24,465 nucleotides of DNA from Gnetum montanum (GCA_015680685.1 MNCI01023592.1:374482-398946); one strand, 5' to 3'; shown: positions 1-12,300, counted from the first letter of the stretch. The notes: a model not told the origin generated them from the letters alone. Made by a program: numbers and translations.

Positions 1-540
1 TACGCGATATTGCGGCCTAGTGCAAGTCGCGTCTCATCAACATTTATCTTCCAAAAGAGTTTTCTATCTCCTAGAAGAGACATCAATTTTGATAAGGCCA
101 ATAATAAATATTCTCATTTTGAAATCTAAAACATTTAGGCACATCCAAACAAGTTCCATTGATCCTAGAACTACCTAAACTAATCCAAAAAAAGTTCCAA
201 ATATCTTCAAACATGCCAAAACACCATAGAATCATCACCAATAATACCAACACAAGAAAACAATCATACGATAATCCATTAAGGATTACACAAGGGCTAG
301 GTAATGTCATTTAAATATCCAACTTTATGCTCTACTATTTTCTTTACTTCTATGCTTACTACTTACTCCAATTCTATCCCATTATTTCCCAAGTTCTATG
401 CATAGATGAACAAAAAAAATTAAGAATGGCAAACATACAAATTTGATGCACACATGAAGATGAAAATAAATGTAGGAAGAATAAAATACAAACAATGACA
501 AACAAATGTGAAAATCCTACATAGGCAAAAAAAACAAATA
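1..540. other. AT-rich intergenic sequence, no gene seen
   Basis: No convincing coding region, RNA gene or repeat boundary is visible. The single ORF here (minus strand, about 75 codons) has a low-complexity composition and no recognisable motif, so I do not call it a gene. The first 40 bases are GC-richer than the rest and may be the end of a feature lying outside the window. Confidence 0.5.
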
Positions 541-790
541 GATGGAGATGAAAAATAAATAACTTGAGAATAAAAAGTAAATAATATAGATAAAGAAGGA
601 AAAATAAAATGGCAAAAAGATGGACAAATTCCTTAAAAAGAGATGGAAAATAAAATTAATGAAATATAAATAATCAAGGAATAAAAAGTAAACAATATAA
701 ATGAAGGAGAAAAAATAAAATGGGATAAAAATAGAGAAATTCATTGAATAAGGATGAAAAAGAAAAATGCAAATATTACAAATAAAAAAT
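541..790. repeat. Degenerate purine-rich tandem repeat, period about 111 bp
   Basis: The motif GAATAAAAAGTAA recurs at 568 and 679, exactly 111 bases apart. Similar sequence follows each copy: a run of AAATAAAATGG, then GACAAATTC or GAGAAATTC. A GAGATG-AAAATAAA block precedes each copy and recurs as GGATGAAAAAGAAAAA near 748. This suggests about two and a half diverged units. The 112-codon minus-strand ORF across this stretch is only the phenylalanine/isoleucine-rich shadow of the A-rich repeat. Confidence 0.55.
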
Positions 791-1210
791 AAAATAACAA
801 AGAGGTACACAAATTTCTTACACAAAAATGACGACAAAAATAATAAAAAGTGCATAAAATATAAAAATAATTGAACCTAGAACCTTTTATTTTATGGGAA
901 ATACAATTGCCACTTAGTAACAAGCTCAATTCAAAAAGTAAAAGCAAGAGAGATGCAAATATGAATCTAGAAGTATAATTACAACTAAAGATTAATTACA
1001 AAAATAATTCAAAGAATATACAATACTACTAAAGCATAATCAAAGAAACAATCTAAACACAAGGCAATGTTATATTATAAATAGTGTAAATATGTGTATC
1101 CAACTCCTTAGTCTTTATTTCTCTTTGATGTTGAGTATGGTAGGTCATTGAAATTATCTTTACTTTCATTTTTATATTTTTTCTTTGATGTCATATATGT
1201 TATAAGTATG

Positions 1211-1231
1211 TTTTTTTTTTTTTTTTTTTTT
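1211..1231 (-). repeat. Poly-T tract of 21 bases (poly-A on the minus strand)
   Basis: An uninterrupted run of 21 T lies between TATAAGTATG and GAAGAAAAAGC. On the minus strand it is a poly-A run, the usual 3' tail of a LINE, SINE or processed transcript. If so, the body of the retroposed sequence would lie at higher coordinates, from 1232 onward. I recognise no family in that flank and could not find a target duplication, so it may be a simple homopolymer. Confidence 0.5.
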
Positions 1232-4207
1232 GAAGAAAAAGCATTCTAGAACAATTGGGTTAGAGAAATTTCCAAAAGGAAAAAGAAGGGATGAAAAGCC
1301 TTCATGTGAGGCCCATGATCAAAGAGGCAAAATCCTCCACTAAAAAAATAAATAGAAGTAAATCCTTCTCAGTGTTACTTATTGTTCATTGTTAAGTTGA
1401 AGTGAATAGATGTTTTTTGTTTCCTTCAAGTGATAGTGCTCCAACCCGTTTTCCTTCTTCCAGTCTTATAGCATGGTTTTCTCATCCTAAGGACTAAATC
1501 CCCTTTCCATGAATTCTCATTCCAAATTTTCACATGTTTTTCTTTTATGTTTCTCATAGTTACATGCATTCTTGTATGTTTCCTATATGTTTCATGTTCT
1601 TTCAAGTTATCAAAATTAAATGAATGGTGTATCATATTTTTAATTAATTATTAAAGAATTCGGAATTGGTTTGATGTTCTATTTCATGGGATTCACTTAT
1701 AATTTGCATATTCAAGTTATTTACTCTCTTGTTCCATGTTCATGTTGAATGGTTTCAACCTCTCTCATTCTAATTACATGTACAAGCTCATGTCTCTATT
1801 TACATGAGCTTTACTAAGCTTCTCTACCTTATATGTGTCATACTTCATGTTTATTTTTAGTTTCTAGAACACATGATGTTAATTAAGTGAGGATTTAAGG
1901 ATTTATGCATGTTTTCATGGGTTTTTTGCATGTTGCATATATTTTAAGGATTGGAGATGTATTTGTTATTTTTCATTCAATTCAAGCTTATCTTAACATG
2001 TTAAGAGGTCTTAAAGCATGATTACATGCTTGTCTATGAGACCTAAGTCATTGTTTTCTATTCAAATCACATCCAAACTTCATCTTTTAGTTGTTCTTTA
2101 TGTCTTGCAAAGCCAAAACCTTACCATGACTTGTGCTGATCATTTTGCTAGGTTTCTACAGGCCATGACCACATCATGACTTGTGAGCTTAAAGCCAAAC
2201 ACTAGGATATATCAAAGTAATAAGACTAGGATAGCCATAAAGATGATTAACAACTATGATTCATTGATGATCTAGGAAATTAAACTTCTTTTTCATTAGA
2301 ATTTTCCCTCATGTTTCTAAGTATAATTCTGAAGATTAAAAACCAAGGTTGGCACCAAAAACTTTTTGATGGTGTCCAAAAGATGTATTAACATGACACT
2401 ATACTTACATCATATGATCTTGTATCCAAAATAATTTCCATATGTAAAGAAGTACACATAGATTTCAAATAGGTTATATGAAACAAAATGTTAAAGGTCT
2501 TAAGTATTGAATGTCATTATTGATTTGATCATAGATATAAGAGTGTTTTCATTCTTGATGATGTTATGGTCTACTTTAAAGAAAGTGACTTGTAATTTTC
2601 AAATCACATGTTTAATGCTAATAATAGGATAATCTAATATTTAATAAATGTATCATAATAATTATGAGAGTATTTTCATTATAATTCAACTACATAACAT
2701 AGTAAGTAGATTATAGGTATTTAGGATATTCAAATAGACTAGCAAGCTCCTTTTGTATTAGGATGAAACAGTAGTGGATTTTAACATAGTTATGAGAACA
2801 TAAGTTAATTGTTACTTTGTATGTAACAAGTTGCTGGTTCAAACTATGAAAACACTAAGTTATGTTAAAGTATTGGTTTAGTAGTTATTTAGCCATATAT
2901 ATTGTAAAAATATGCTTTACATGCATCTCAAGTTTTGAACTTGGTTTTTCTTTACCCTTGTTTTCTATTTGTAATAGTAGGAAGACATTATGAATGAAGT
3001 ATAATTTAACATCACATAATCAGATCCTCTATAGCATTTTGAATGAAATATAATTTAGCTCTATTAGCAGTTCGCTAGCTTACTTATCCATTTTGTATAA
3101 TTTCTTTATAAACCTTTTAACTTGTAATCATAAAATTCTATGGAAACTTCCTTATTTTGAGTAATTAAAGTAAGAACTATAACTATGGAGTCTTTTAAAG
3201 TAAAATCATATAACCAAAAGTTTAAACCTAGTGTAAGCTTCACTAGATATAGTGCCTCTAATATAGCTTTCTTGATTTCATCTAATGCTTTATCTAATTT
3301 TCAAGTTTTTTGAATCTCAGCATCCTTTTAAAATATATATATATATGGCTTCATTATCTTTGTAAATTTTAGGATAAAAATTTTTATTAAATTATTTTTA
3401 CAAACAATTATCTTATTAGATTTTTATTGGTAGGATGTTTAATTTTATATTATGTTAAATGTTGAGTACTATAAAAGAGGCATGAACAACAAATTAATAT
3501 GTGTAAATACATTGAATGCCTTAAATTATTTCTTTATTAATAGCAATTGTTTGAAGACTACAAATGGATTATTGGATCATTGATCCAATAATGTTTTAGA
3601 CTTAATGCCAAAACTATTTTTCTTTAGAATTAGGGGTACACCATGTTCTTTACATCAATTGAAGATTTGCTAAAGATTTTTTACATGATCTTTCATATGT
3701 CTTAAATACATAGTGGATTAATATCAATACAAAACTACAAATGGATCAATAATCCTTTGAAGAATAGGTTCATAACCTTTTAAAATGTGGCTCTTATTTT
3801 TGATAATTTGAATAACATTATTTTATAAGTAAACAAGTCCTATTTAGTTGTAAATGTGGTATTATATCTATCACTATTATTTACTATTATATGGAATATT
3901 AAAGTTCAAAATTTGATTGATTTATTCGAAATGTTAACAAAACTCATAACATATATACTTGTAAATTACAAATTGAACGTATGTATTTTTTTAAATAAGT
4001 ATAATACACCCATATAGTATATAGGCTTCTCATTCCTAGGCACATAACTATAGGACAACTCATCCTGTGTATGTGCATTATTATAGGAAAATGGATACAT
4101 CTCCATCGTATTGCAGATGTGATGGAGATGTGAAGTAGAGAGAGGGATGGGACTAGCTAGTACGTATAAATAGAATATACTCAATAGTAGGGCTTATTAT
4201 AAATTCA
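1232..4207. other. AT-rich intergenic sequence, no gene seen
   Basis: Six-frame reading shows only short, interrupted frames with no recognisable domain. Apart from a short AT dinucleotide run near 3332-3346, nothing here can be supported as a feature. It is probably old, unrecognisable repeat sequence. Confidence 0.5.
3332..3346. repeat. AT dinucleotide microsatellite
   Basis: A short perfect run of alternating A and T, followed by GGCTTCATT. No function is inferred. Confidence 0.7.
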
Positions 4208-4250
4208 GGGGGTGGGGGAGGGCAGGGGGAGTAGGGATGGTGGGTAAGGG
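4208..4250 (+). repeat. G-rich island with quadruplex-forming potential
   Basis: Runs of five, five, three and five G occur within 4208-4229, separated by loops of only one or two bases (T, A, CA). Three more GGG runs follow at 4234, 4242 and 4248. This fits the canonical pattern for an intramolecular G-quadruplex and stands out sharply in AT-rich DNA. No gene or transposon boundary can be recognised next to it. Confidence 0.75.
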
Positions 4251-7200
4251 TAGAAGATAGTAAACATAAAACTTATAATATATAATAAATGTTTCTTTGG
4301 CTAAGAGTTGAAGCCTTAAGGCCTAATTTCTACTTTTGAGTGGTTGTACCCAAGCTCTCCTAGGTCTTCGACTTAAAAAATGAGCGTCTTACAATCACTT
4401 CCAATTACAGTTCCTTCTTTAACATCATAATCATTTTTATAATATCTTTATTAAAATAAAATAAAATTAATTGAAGCTTTATTACATCCACTAACCCATA
4501 TGATCTATTTGATAGATATTACATTTTCATAGAATATAAAGCTAGACTCAAAAAATTTAACAAACATCAATGGAAACATCAAAAATAAATAATGCATTTC
4601 TTTTGCTATAACATTATAATACCATCTCAAATGGGTATTCATGACACAAAAAATAAATATATGTAACTCATCTTCAAGGGATCATAACCTACACAAGCTA
4701 TAAATGTGCTCTTCTCAAAGGAGTTGAATCTATCTTCTACTTCTGGTTATATGATGATGAGAATTTAAGTGAAGCTCACTGATGGTATTCTAATAAATGA
4801 TTAAAATAGTAGATGAGAGATAAGGAACCTCTGCATCTATTTTTTTAGATCTACTATGATGTAAATAAAATTTTCTCTTACATTCTACATTAGATAATAT
4901 TTGTGTCAAAACTTTCAACTTTACGAGTTGATGAATATGCTTAGATTTTGTTAGACATCCTTCTAAAACATATTCTATTTTTAGAACCATGCCATCCCAG
5001 AAAAATACCATTCATGGTCTCATGAATCCTCAATAATTACTTTATTAATTATATGTCAAATTGATAACCCACTATAAAACCATATCATATCTCATGGATG
5101 AGTTCTTATAGTGAAATTAATAAAAATATAAGAAATAGAATTAAGGAAAGATGGTCAAAATAAAGATAAAATAGTAGTATTCTATGTCATAAAACAATGC
5201 TAATAGAACTAAATTGAAAGTTTAATAAGATAAAAATTAGAATTACTATCTTACATTTTACTAAAAGTTTGGTAGTACAAAAGAGACATAATTAACAAAT
5301 AAATATAGCAAAAATGTGAATGTTCAAATAGATGTCAATTGTTACTAAACGTTACATAATACAAACATTATAGGAAGACTTGGTGTGTCTTCTATTTTAG
5401 ATAAGGTACAAGAATAGTAGCTTCAATGGTTTAGAGATGTGCAAAGAGTACAAACAATGAGTTTATAATGCCATAGAAATAAAGACCAATGAAGATAGAG
5501 AAAAAAATAATCAAAGATGATTTAAAGAAATTACAAATAAATAAAAATCTAGCTCTTCCTAGAGACCAATGGAAAAAAAATAACTCATGTAGCCTATCCT
5601 ATGTTATTGGGACAAGACTTGGATGATGATGATGATAATTCTATAAATAACTAAATGCAATGCATATGTAACATCCTTATTAATTTTCTGTGAAGTTAAA
5701 GATCATGACTTCAAGCACTAATGTTGATTCCCCAAGTAACATCTTAAAAATGCTAGCAACTAAATAGAAAAAGGGGAGAGATGCCTTTGTGAAACAAAAT
5801 GTGAAGAAACCCTACTTAAGTTGGTAAGTGCAATTTAAAAATATTATAACTTTATTCCCATCATGTAATATATTATGCCAAATCCTATCATCAAGTCTCA
5901 AGAAAAATTTAGTTTATCTTTTCCTAATATGAAAAAAATCATTAAAATTTCTTTTAAAATAGTAAAATTGTCCATATATGGCATCATAATACTTGGGAGT
6001 AATGGTTCAGAATATCATGCATCTACAAAGTACTAGTTTACTAAGAAGCATGAAGTTCTCATCATAACAAACCAAAAAAGCTATGTTGGCAATATTTTTA
6101 ATGAAAATTGCGACAACAATTAATTGTGGAACTTAAAATTCATGGTGAAGTAGTCCAACCATAGTAAGTTTCCACTAGAATTGGCTCTTGCTACTTCGTA
6201 TGGAAGAATAGCACCTTGCTCTCATTGTCATTGCCATTGAAAGATTGAAGTACCATGGCCATTACTTACTAGGCTCTGCCCAACATGCAGATTTTCTCTT
6301 TCAATGTTCTTGAAAGAAGTAGTGATTGTAGGCATTGTGGATTTATGCCATAGTTTCTCTTATCCTTTCTTTTTTTGCATGCCTTTGGTAGTGAATATTT
6401 TATATCAATGAGTAGACAACGTTAACTTTATATAAAAATATATATACATGGAGCACCTTATTCATTTTTGCTAAGAGGTGATATGGATAGCATGATGATG
6501 ACATATAGGTATTTTCATATTTTGTAATTACGATATGAAGGACATGGTGTTTCATATAATTTTCAAGATTTAAATACTAAAGGAAGATCTTGTTAATACT
6601 TCCTTTTTTAGCCTTTTAGAATAATATTTTTTTAAAGGAAAAGGTCATATTTCCATAGAAAATACCCCTATGCTAGCAACATAGCAAGTGAAAAGTGGGT
6701 ACCATTACTAAGCTTGCAAAATAATAATTTTGATAGCATATAATTTATTTGTTTAAACTTATAAAATTTTTAATATTCCTTTTAAGACTTATATATGTAT
6801 ATTTTTATTGTTGAATAGATCCATGCACATAAAAAATGTTTCAATCTTGGAAATTAGCTTTTGAGGTACCATTTAGTTAAGATGTACACTTGTCTTTCCA
6901 CTATAAATTTACTTTCACTTCAACCTTATATTAGAAGTACAATTATTTGATTCCTAATAATCCAATAAGAAGTATGCTATACAATCTCATAATAATTGAT
7001 AACCATTGAATTAATAACCTTAATGCTACAGTTTCATACTTATGGGTTGACCATTAACTCATCATCATCAAACTTATAATCAAATATTCTATTATTTTAA
7101 ATAATAAAAAATTATATTTAATATTTATGTTAGCTTGTTTTATTACATATATATTTACATGCAAATAGTCTCTTTCTAAAGCATTTTTATTTCATAACAT

Positions 7201-7874
7201 TTGTTACCTTAGAATAAGAACTTGAACTATTAATAGCAATATTTCCCTCTTTATATTAATATTATTATGAGTAGTTTTATTTATATATGTTGAGTATTTT
7301 TATAGTTTCCAATTACTTAAATTAAAGTTATGTTTCCTTAAAATTTTATATGTTCAATGCAATAAATGATTCAATTGCAATGTAACCTTGCTACTAAAGG
7401 CCTAATCTCTTTTAGAGTAATTACAACTGAACTCCAAAGTATAAACTATAGTGAAGTTTATTCCTTAGTTTTTATGACAAATACTATATAAAGAAATAAA
7501 AAGTATTTCAAAAATAAAATCTTAGAGGTAATATCATGTTAAAAGTTCAAGTTGTTTAAACATTGAAATTGAATTAATAGAAGGTTCTTTTCTATTTAAA
7601 AAAACAAATCAAAAGAGGGACAGCATCATCATAGGCTCATCCCAACACAATGGTATTGATTACATATATTCTCTTTTGGCATTAGAGTTTATGAATTTTT
7701 TAAATTAATAGAGAACCTTCTATTGGTAAGATCACAACTTCATCTAACACATCTACTAATCGAACACCTGTGAAATCAAGAAACCAAATATCCTCTAATA
7801 TAACACATTTATTCTCATTTATAATTATAATAAAATTCTAAATCAAGATATTTATAAAAGTGGGATATTTATAT
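4251..7874. other. AT-rich intergenic sequence, no gene seen
   Basis: Both strands contain only short interrupted frames. No RNA gene, LTR boundary or protein domain was recognised. It is probably degraded repeat DNA. Confidence 0.45.
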
Positions 7875-8035
7875 TAAATTTAGTTTTTTATATTAACTTT
7901 AATTTCTAAATGTTGATAAAAGTCATGGAAAGCATTAAGATTTTGTTCCTTGCATTTAGTTTGAGATTAAGAAAACATCATCTACATACATGTAAAGCTT
8001 AATAACATGATCATTTAGAGTGATGGAAGGTGCTA
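7875..8035 (-). pseudogene. LINE-type (non-LTR) reverse transcriptase fragment, broken
   Basis: Read on the minus strand, the segment 8032 to about 7960 encodes a stretch ending LYMYVDDVFLISN. Its VDD lies in the position of the [YF]xDD catalytic box (motif C) of reverse transcriptases. After a frameshift and a stop, about 7938-7880 reads NAFHDFYQHLEIKVNIK, resembling the 'x-L-x-x-F-x-x-x-L-x-(I/V)-N-x-x-K-T-K' segment that follows the catalytic box in plant LINE/RTE-like elements. The fragment is only about 55 codons long and has at least one stop and one frame change, so it is a dead remnant. The neighbouring sequence is too decayed to extend it. A copia-type RT is the alternative, but the downstream segment favours a LINE. 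Confidence 0.5.
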
Positions 8036-9304
8036 ATTTCTTAAGTTGGAAATGTGAGTTCAAGCTTTGGCATAGCCAATCCTAAGAAGTTATTCTTTTG
8101 TTCGTTCATTAACCTTAGTTAGACCCAATTAGGTAGGATAAGCATTGCTGCTCTGGTTAATGATCCTTAGTTGCATATTGAGGCACAACTTTATAGACTT
8201 CTCAAATTTACCAATAAAAAAACTAAATAGAATAAGAGAAATAAAAGAATATTATTCTACATTAGTAAATCTATTAAATAAAATACTTTCTTTTCCATTA
8301 TTTTTGAACTAGATACAAAATTCTATGTAAACTTTTCATGATTGATAATCGTATTAAGAAAATTTCTTAAGTTACATAAGTGTCTCTACAACTTGCTTCA
8401 ATTAACCAAATTATATGATTTAGAAAAATTCATAAAGTTGATAAATATTTTTTTTAAAAGGTGATGTTATGATCTATGATAGACCACGTAAATTCTACTT
8501 AGAGAATTATATAGATCTTATTTCCTTCAATTCATCTTCTAAGCATAGATTCTAAGATACTAATAGAAAGCTTGAAAAAAATATTTTTCATTCTAATTAG
8601 TCTTAAATTCATAAGATTATTTTTCCTATTTCTTAAACAGTACAAGTAACTTACTAATACACCATTGCTTTTCTAACCTCACTTATATAGCTACTAGGTG
8701 ACTAGGTACCTTAAAATCAACTCATACTTAAAGTAAAAATATTAAAATAATATTTATATTAATTGATAATTTCAAATTGGATGAAATATTTATTCCTTAG
8801 TCAACTATTAATGCTATGTTATGGAACCAAGCATTCTATTAAATATCAAGTTGTACATAGACCACAAAATCATATTAGAATAATAACATAATGTAGAGTG
8901 CTATAAAAAAATAAAATTTGTTGAAGAAATCAATATTAAATTGATGTGAAAATTATCTTGAACTTATTGCTAAAATAAGCATGTTATATCTAGAGTTCAC
9001 TAGTACATCAAATAAGATTTCATGGAATTATTGAAAAATATATTACAATTAGTAAAAAAAGAAAATTTATAATACAAAACTACTAGAGTTTCCCTATAAT
9101 GCCAAAAGATATGAGTTGATACCTAGAGGTGCTTTCAATAGTGTGGCCTTTCTATTAGAATATGTAGTGGTAACAAGGCAAGCTTGGAAAGCACAGACAT
9201 TGAAGAACATACTAAAAGAACTTTTAGTTGACTCTAAGTAGATAATGAGTTATAAGCAAGTCATAATATTCAAATTTTTATCAATCACAAACAAGCTATA
9301 AGTT
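8036..9304. other. AT-rich sequence, no feature supported
   Basis: Only short interrupted frames are seen. Around 8890-8990 a plus-strand reading vaguely recalls the end of a copia RNase H, but no diagnostic residues are preserved, so it is not called. Confidence 0.4.
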
Positions 9305-10125
9305 ACTATGTAGATTTTTTTGGAATCTTAAACATTTCAATTAGATAAATTGAACATGAAGAAACACTTCGAAAGACAAAATACAAGCTATTGTTTGGCT
9401 AGTTAATAATTGTCACAAATTGCAAAAGATTTAATAATTTCAAGATTGAAATATCAAAGAAACAACATTAAAAATGGAAGCTATTTCAAGTCAACTCAAA
9501 ATATCAAATATTTTCTAGACCCTCTAAACTCAAACAAGAAATATCATAAAGACATCACTATTAAATTGCTCAAGATGTTTTTCAAAAGACAACATAAACT
9601 CCTACATTGCAATCAAATAGAGTGTAGAATTGTGCAAAAATAAAGCTATAAAAGCAATCCAAAAATCTAAAAATTAAATGCCAAGCATAGTACTATCTAA
9701 ACCATTAGCTAACTAAGACAAAATAAGAAGAAAAGAACTCACAAGAATTAAACAAAGCAACTAATTTGATGATGTAATGAGCAATCCATTTTGACAAGTA
9801 ATCTTCAATATGTCTTCTTGATTTCTCCCCCATAACATTTACACAAGCAACTAAACATGAGTTGATTCAACACTTTTATCAACATTTGTGTTATTAATTA
9901 ATTTCTTTTAAAAACAAGATGTCGTTTAGCACTTTTGCAAAGGTATTCTACTCGACAAAATTTGAAATCATATGTATCTTCTAGATTTGCACACACTCCA
10001 ACTACAAGTGTAGTCTTGCTAATGCAATAACCTTTTATCTCTTAAATTTTAAAATAAAATTCTAAACTGAATTTTTATTAACAAATTATGTCTCCATGAA
10101 ATGCCAATAATGTGCCAATATTTCT
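9305..10125 (-). repeat. Dispersed repeat copy A (related to 23006-24110 and 19861-20776)
   Basis: This stretch aligns with sequence starting at 23006. Over an ungapped 188-bp segment (9471-9658 against 23505-23692) I count 13 mismatches by eye, about 93% identity, at a spacing of 14,034 bp. Compared with the copy at 23 kb, copy A lacks roughly 130 bp around 9375 and the first few hundred bases. A more diverged relative, at 19861-20776, forms the leader next to gag in the outer retrotransposon. For that reason I infer a minus-strand orientation and a retrotransposon leader or LTR origin. The 77-codon plus-strand ORF inside it is not a gene. Confidence 0.65.
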
Positions 10126-10329
10126 TATCCCCCCTAAAATGCTTTAAAGAAATTTTTGGAAGCCAAATTTAAATCTTTAAAAAACTAGCTACATTTAACT
10201 ACAATGGAAGAATTTTATTGATTTTTTATACAATGGAAAATAGTAAATCATTTTTGAGGAAAATTCCCACCGAACTTAAGATTTGGTAGTATAAAATTCC
10301 CACCGAAAATGAAATTTGTACAAATACAG

Positions 10330-10865
10330 CTTTGTATAAACTATTCTGCAAGAGGAAAGAAAATAGTTAAAGTGACCTTCTTTGGGATCTTTGTGTTGTA
10401 GATTTTCTGATATTCAATTTCAGTGGTAATCCATGTTATTTTCTTTTCTTCTTGCTTTGCTGATATTTCAACTTCTTCTACCTTCATATTACTTACTATA
10501 GCATTATCTCGAAAAACCATTTCTTTTTCTTCCTTAGCTAGTTTCTCTACTATGAACTTGGGATGCTTGCTAGTTTCATTCGTATCCTAAGAAATGAAAG
10601 ATTCTCCCTAAGAATTAGCATGACTGGTTTTGTATTGATGCTCAACTTCTGCTGCACACTAGTAAAAATTGCCCCAAATGTTCGAATGAATGGAGTGACC
10701 ATCGGTGAGGAAGCTAAATTCATCTGAAGGCCAAAGAAAGAATGGGCTTTTGGTGGATGCACCATGAGCCATTGCCTTGAAAAATGGTCTCAAAATGTGT
10801 TCTAGGTAGCAACCAGTCACATATGGAATGAAAGGCCTTCTCATTGCCATCTTTCCCAAAGTCAC
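10330..10865 (-). pseudogene. Broken ORF of unknown function, downstream of pol
   Basis: One minus-strand frame runs from an ATG at 10865 to about 10330 with only three stops. The first 68 codons are uninterrupted and contain RRPFIPYVTGCYLEHILRPF. After stops near 10658, 10607 and 10592 the same frame continues as a charged segment with KHPKFIVEKLAKEEKEMVF, then an E/K-rich stretch, ending near PKKVTLTIFFPLAE. Amino-acid-like composition persisting across the stops suggests a real former gene. I do not recognise the family. It lies about 420 bp downstream of the pol stop of the outer Ty3/gypsy element and on the same strand, so it could be an extra 3' ORF of that element, part of another element, or a host exon. 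Confidence 0.4.
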
Positions 10866-11099
10866 TCTCCACTAAAAATTGAAATACATTTTTTTAAAGC
10901 TGAAGCTAATGATTTTGTGTTTTCTTGGATGAGCTTGAACCATTTTTATAATTATAATTTTTTAAAATTCTCCCACTCCCTAACTTTTTCACTTACAAAA
11001 TGGTTATTTATTTTCCATGATGTGGTTGTTATAACTTTAACTTCCACTAAAGTGCACTTAACACCCACAATAAGTAATAATTACTTTTATTAAATTTAA

Positions 11100-11285
11100 C
11101 TTATTACTAAAAAAACCACTACTACGTGCATATTTGTTATAGATATATTATATATATATATCTTTCTATATATTTTTTTCTATTATTACTCATTATCAAT
11201 ATTATGTATGTATGTATGTATTATCATTATCATTTTATTATTAAAATATATTATATTATTATTAGATATATATATAAGTTGTGGA
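11100..11285. repeat. AT-rich low-complexity block with TATA and ATGT microsatellites
   Basis: A run of alternating TA lies near 11146-11162, an ATGT tetranucleotide run at about 11204-11220, and further TA/TTA runs to 11275. The 88-codon plus-strand ORF here consists of tyrosine and isoleucine from these repeats and is not a gene. The block directly follows, on the minus strand, the end of the integrase frame. Confidence 0.6.
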
Positions 11286-11288
11286 TGA

Positions 11289-12300
11289 TTACCCAAAGTA
11301 ATGCTTTATGTATAGAACATTATATGGAGGTTGCAATTTCGTTCCAGTTAATGTGGATAGCTTGTATGTGTCTTTTGATAATTATTTCTTAATCTAGAAT
11401 GGACCCATCCATCTTTCTAAAAATTTATTTGGCTTTTCCATTTTCCATAATAATACAAGATCACCGATTTTAAAAGTTTTTTTCATAGCCTTTCTATCAA
11501 ACCATCTTTTAACATGAGAAGCATTTTTCAATAAATTATCCTTAGCTTTATCCACTTCAACTTCTCTTTTAATAAGAAAGGTCATGAAATTTCTATGCTT
11601 ATCCGTTTTTTCACTATACTTTTGCACAAAATTAAAGGCTAAGCTTATAATTTTATTTGTAACTCTTGTAAATAAACCATAAACCAAATTATAAGTTGAT
11701 GTTCTAATAGATTTTTAAAATCTAATACAATCAATCCATCATGTGGATTACAAGTAATTGATCCAAGCTCTTGAATTCCCCTTCATTAACTTTTAGATAT
11801 AGGAAATAAGCTTTTTATTTATAGATTTCTCTTATGCCCATTTTATAAATTCCTTAGATTAAAGAGCAAGTCCATTATCAAACACCAAAACTTTAGGCAT
11901 ACCAAAGTGATTTAGAATATGATCTTCTAAGAACTTAATCATATCCAATGTTGAACTATTTTTTGGAGCTTTCACTTTAGACCATTTAGTAAAATAATCC
12001 ATGGCTATAAGAATAAACTTATGTCTAGATCTTGAAGGAGGAATTGTGGCAATAAAATCTAAGCCCCATTGTTGAAATGGCCTATCTGCAATTACTGGTT
12101 TTAAAAGAGCTCTAGCCATTTTCATTTTTGGTCCATGATTTTAACATTTATAGCATCTTGAATCTTCGAGCTAATAAAAACCATAGAAAATTGCATGTTG
12201 CATACTGGACTTAGGAGATTCATAAAATACATTAGCATGTCATGAAATTGTTCTAAAATAGGATTTATGTGATCATTATGAACACATCCCAACAAAACTC
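11289..12300 (-). pseudogene. Integrase (zinc-binding, DDE core, C-terminal GPF-type module), broken
   Basis: The integrase would join element DNA to the genome. From high to low coordinates I see a zinc-binding remnant with EQFHD and the cysteine pair CYKC near 12150. The core (12125-11859) follows with FQQWGLDFIATIPP (first catalytic Asp), DYFTKW, and VLVFDNGLAL (second Asp). After a stop, EKSINKKLIS may hold the catalytic Glu, but only about 16 codons separate it from the second Asp where about 35 are usual, so a short deletion is likely. RTSTYNLVYGLF matches the usual SIGTSPY-LVYG segment. The C-terminal part (11687-11289) has FKIGDLVLLW, RWMGPF, and after a stop a tail ending YLKHYFG-like at the TAA of 11289-11291. 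Several frameshifts make it non-functional. Confidence 0.85.

Noticed and set aside
1-45. GCGATATTGCGG and CTCATCA near the window start, resembling pieces of the inner LTR
   Set aside because: The similarity is too short, and the order and spacing do not match either LTR.
517-947. Two overlapping minus-strand ORFs (112 and 68 codons) rich in phenylalanine, leucine and isoleucine, resembling membrane proteins
   Set aside because: They come from reading the A-rich tandem repeat on its complement. Composition alone explains the hydrophobicity and no motif is present.
8890-8990. Possible copia RNase H tail (plus strand, VECYKKIKFVEE...)
   Set aside because: Only a vague similarity to the VECH-HFIREK pattern, with no supporting DNKSA or LTKAL motif nearby.
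9410-9643. 77-codon plus-strand ORF
   Set aside because: It lies wholly within dispersed repeat copy A, and the related copy C is interrupted in the same frame.
11126-11392. 88-codon plus-strand ORF
   Set aside because: It consists of translated TA and ATGT microsatellites and overlaps the end of the integrase frame on the other strand.
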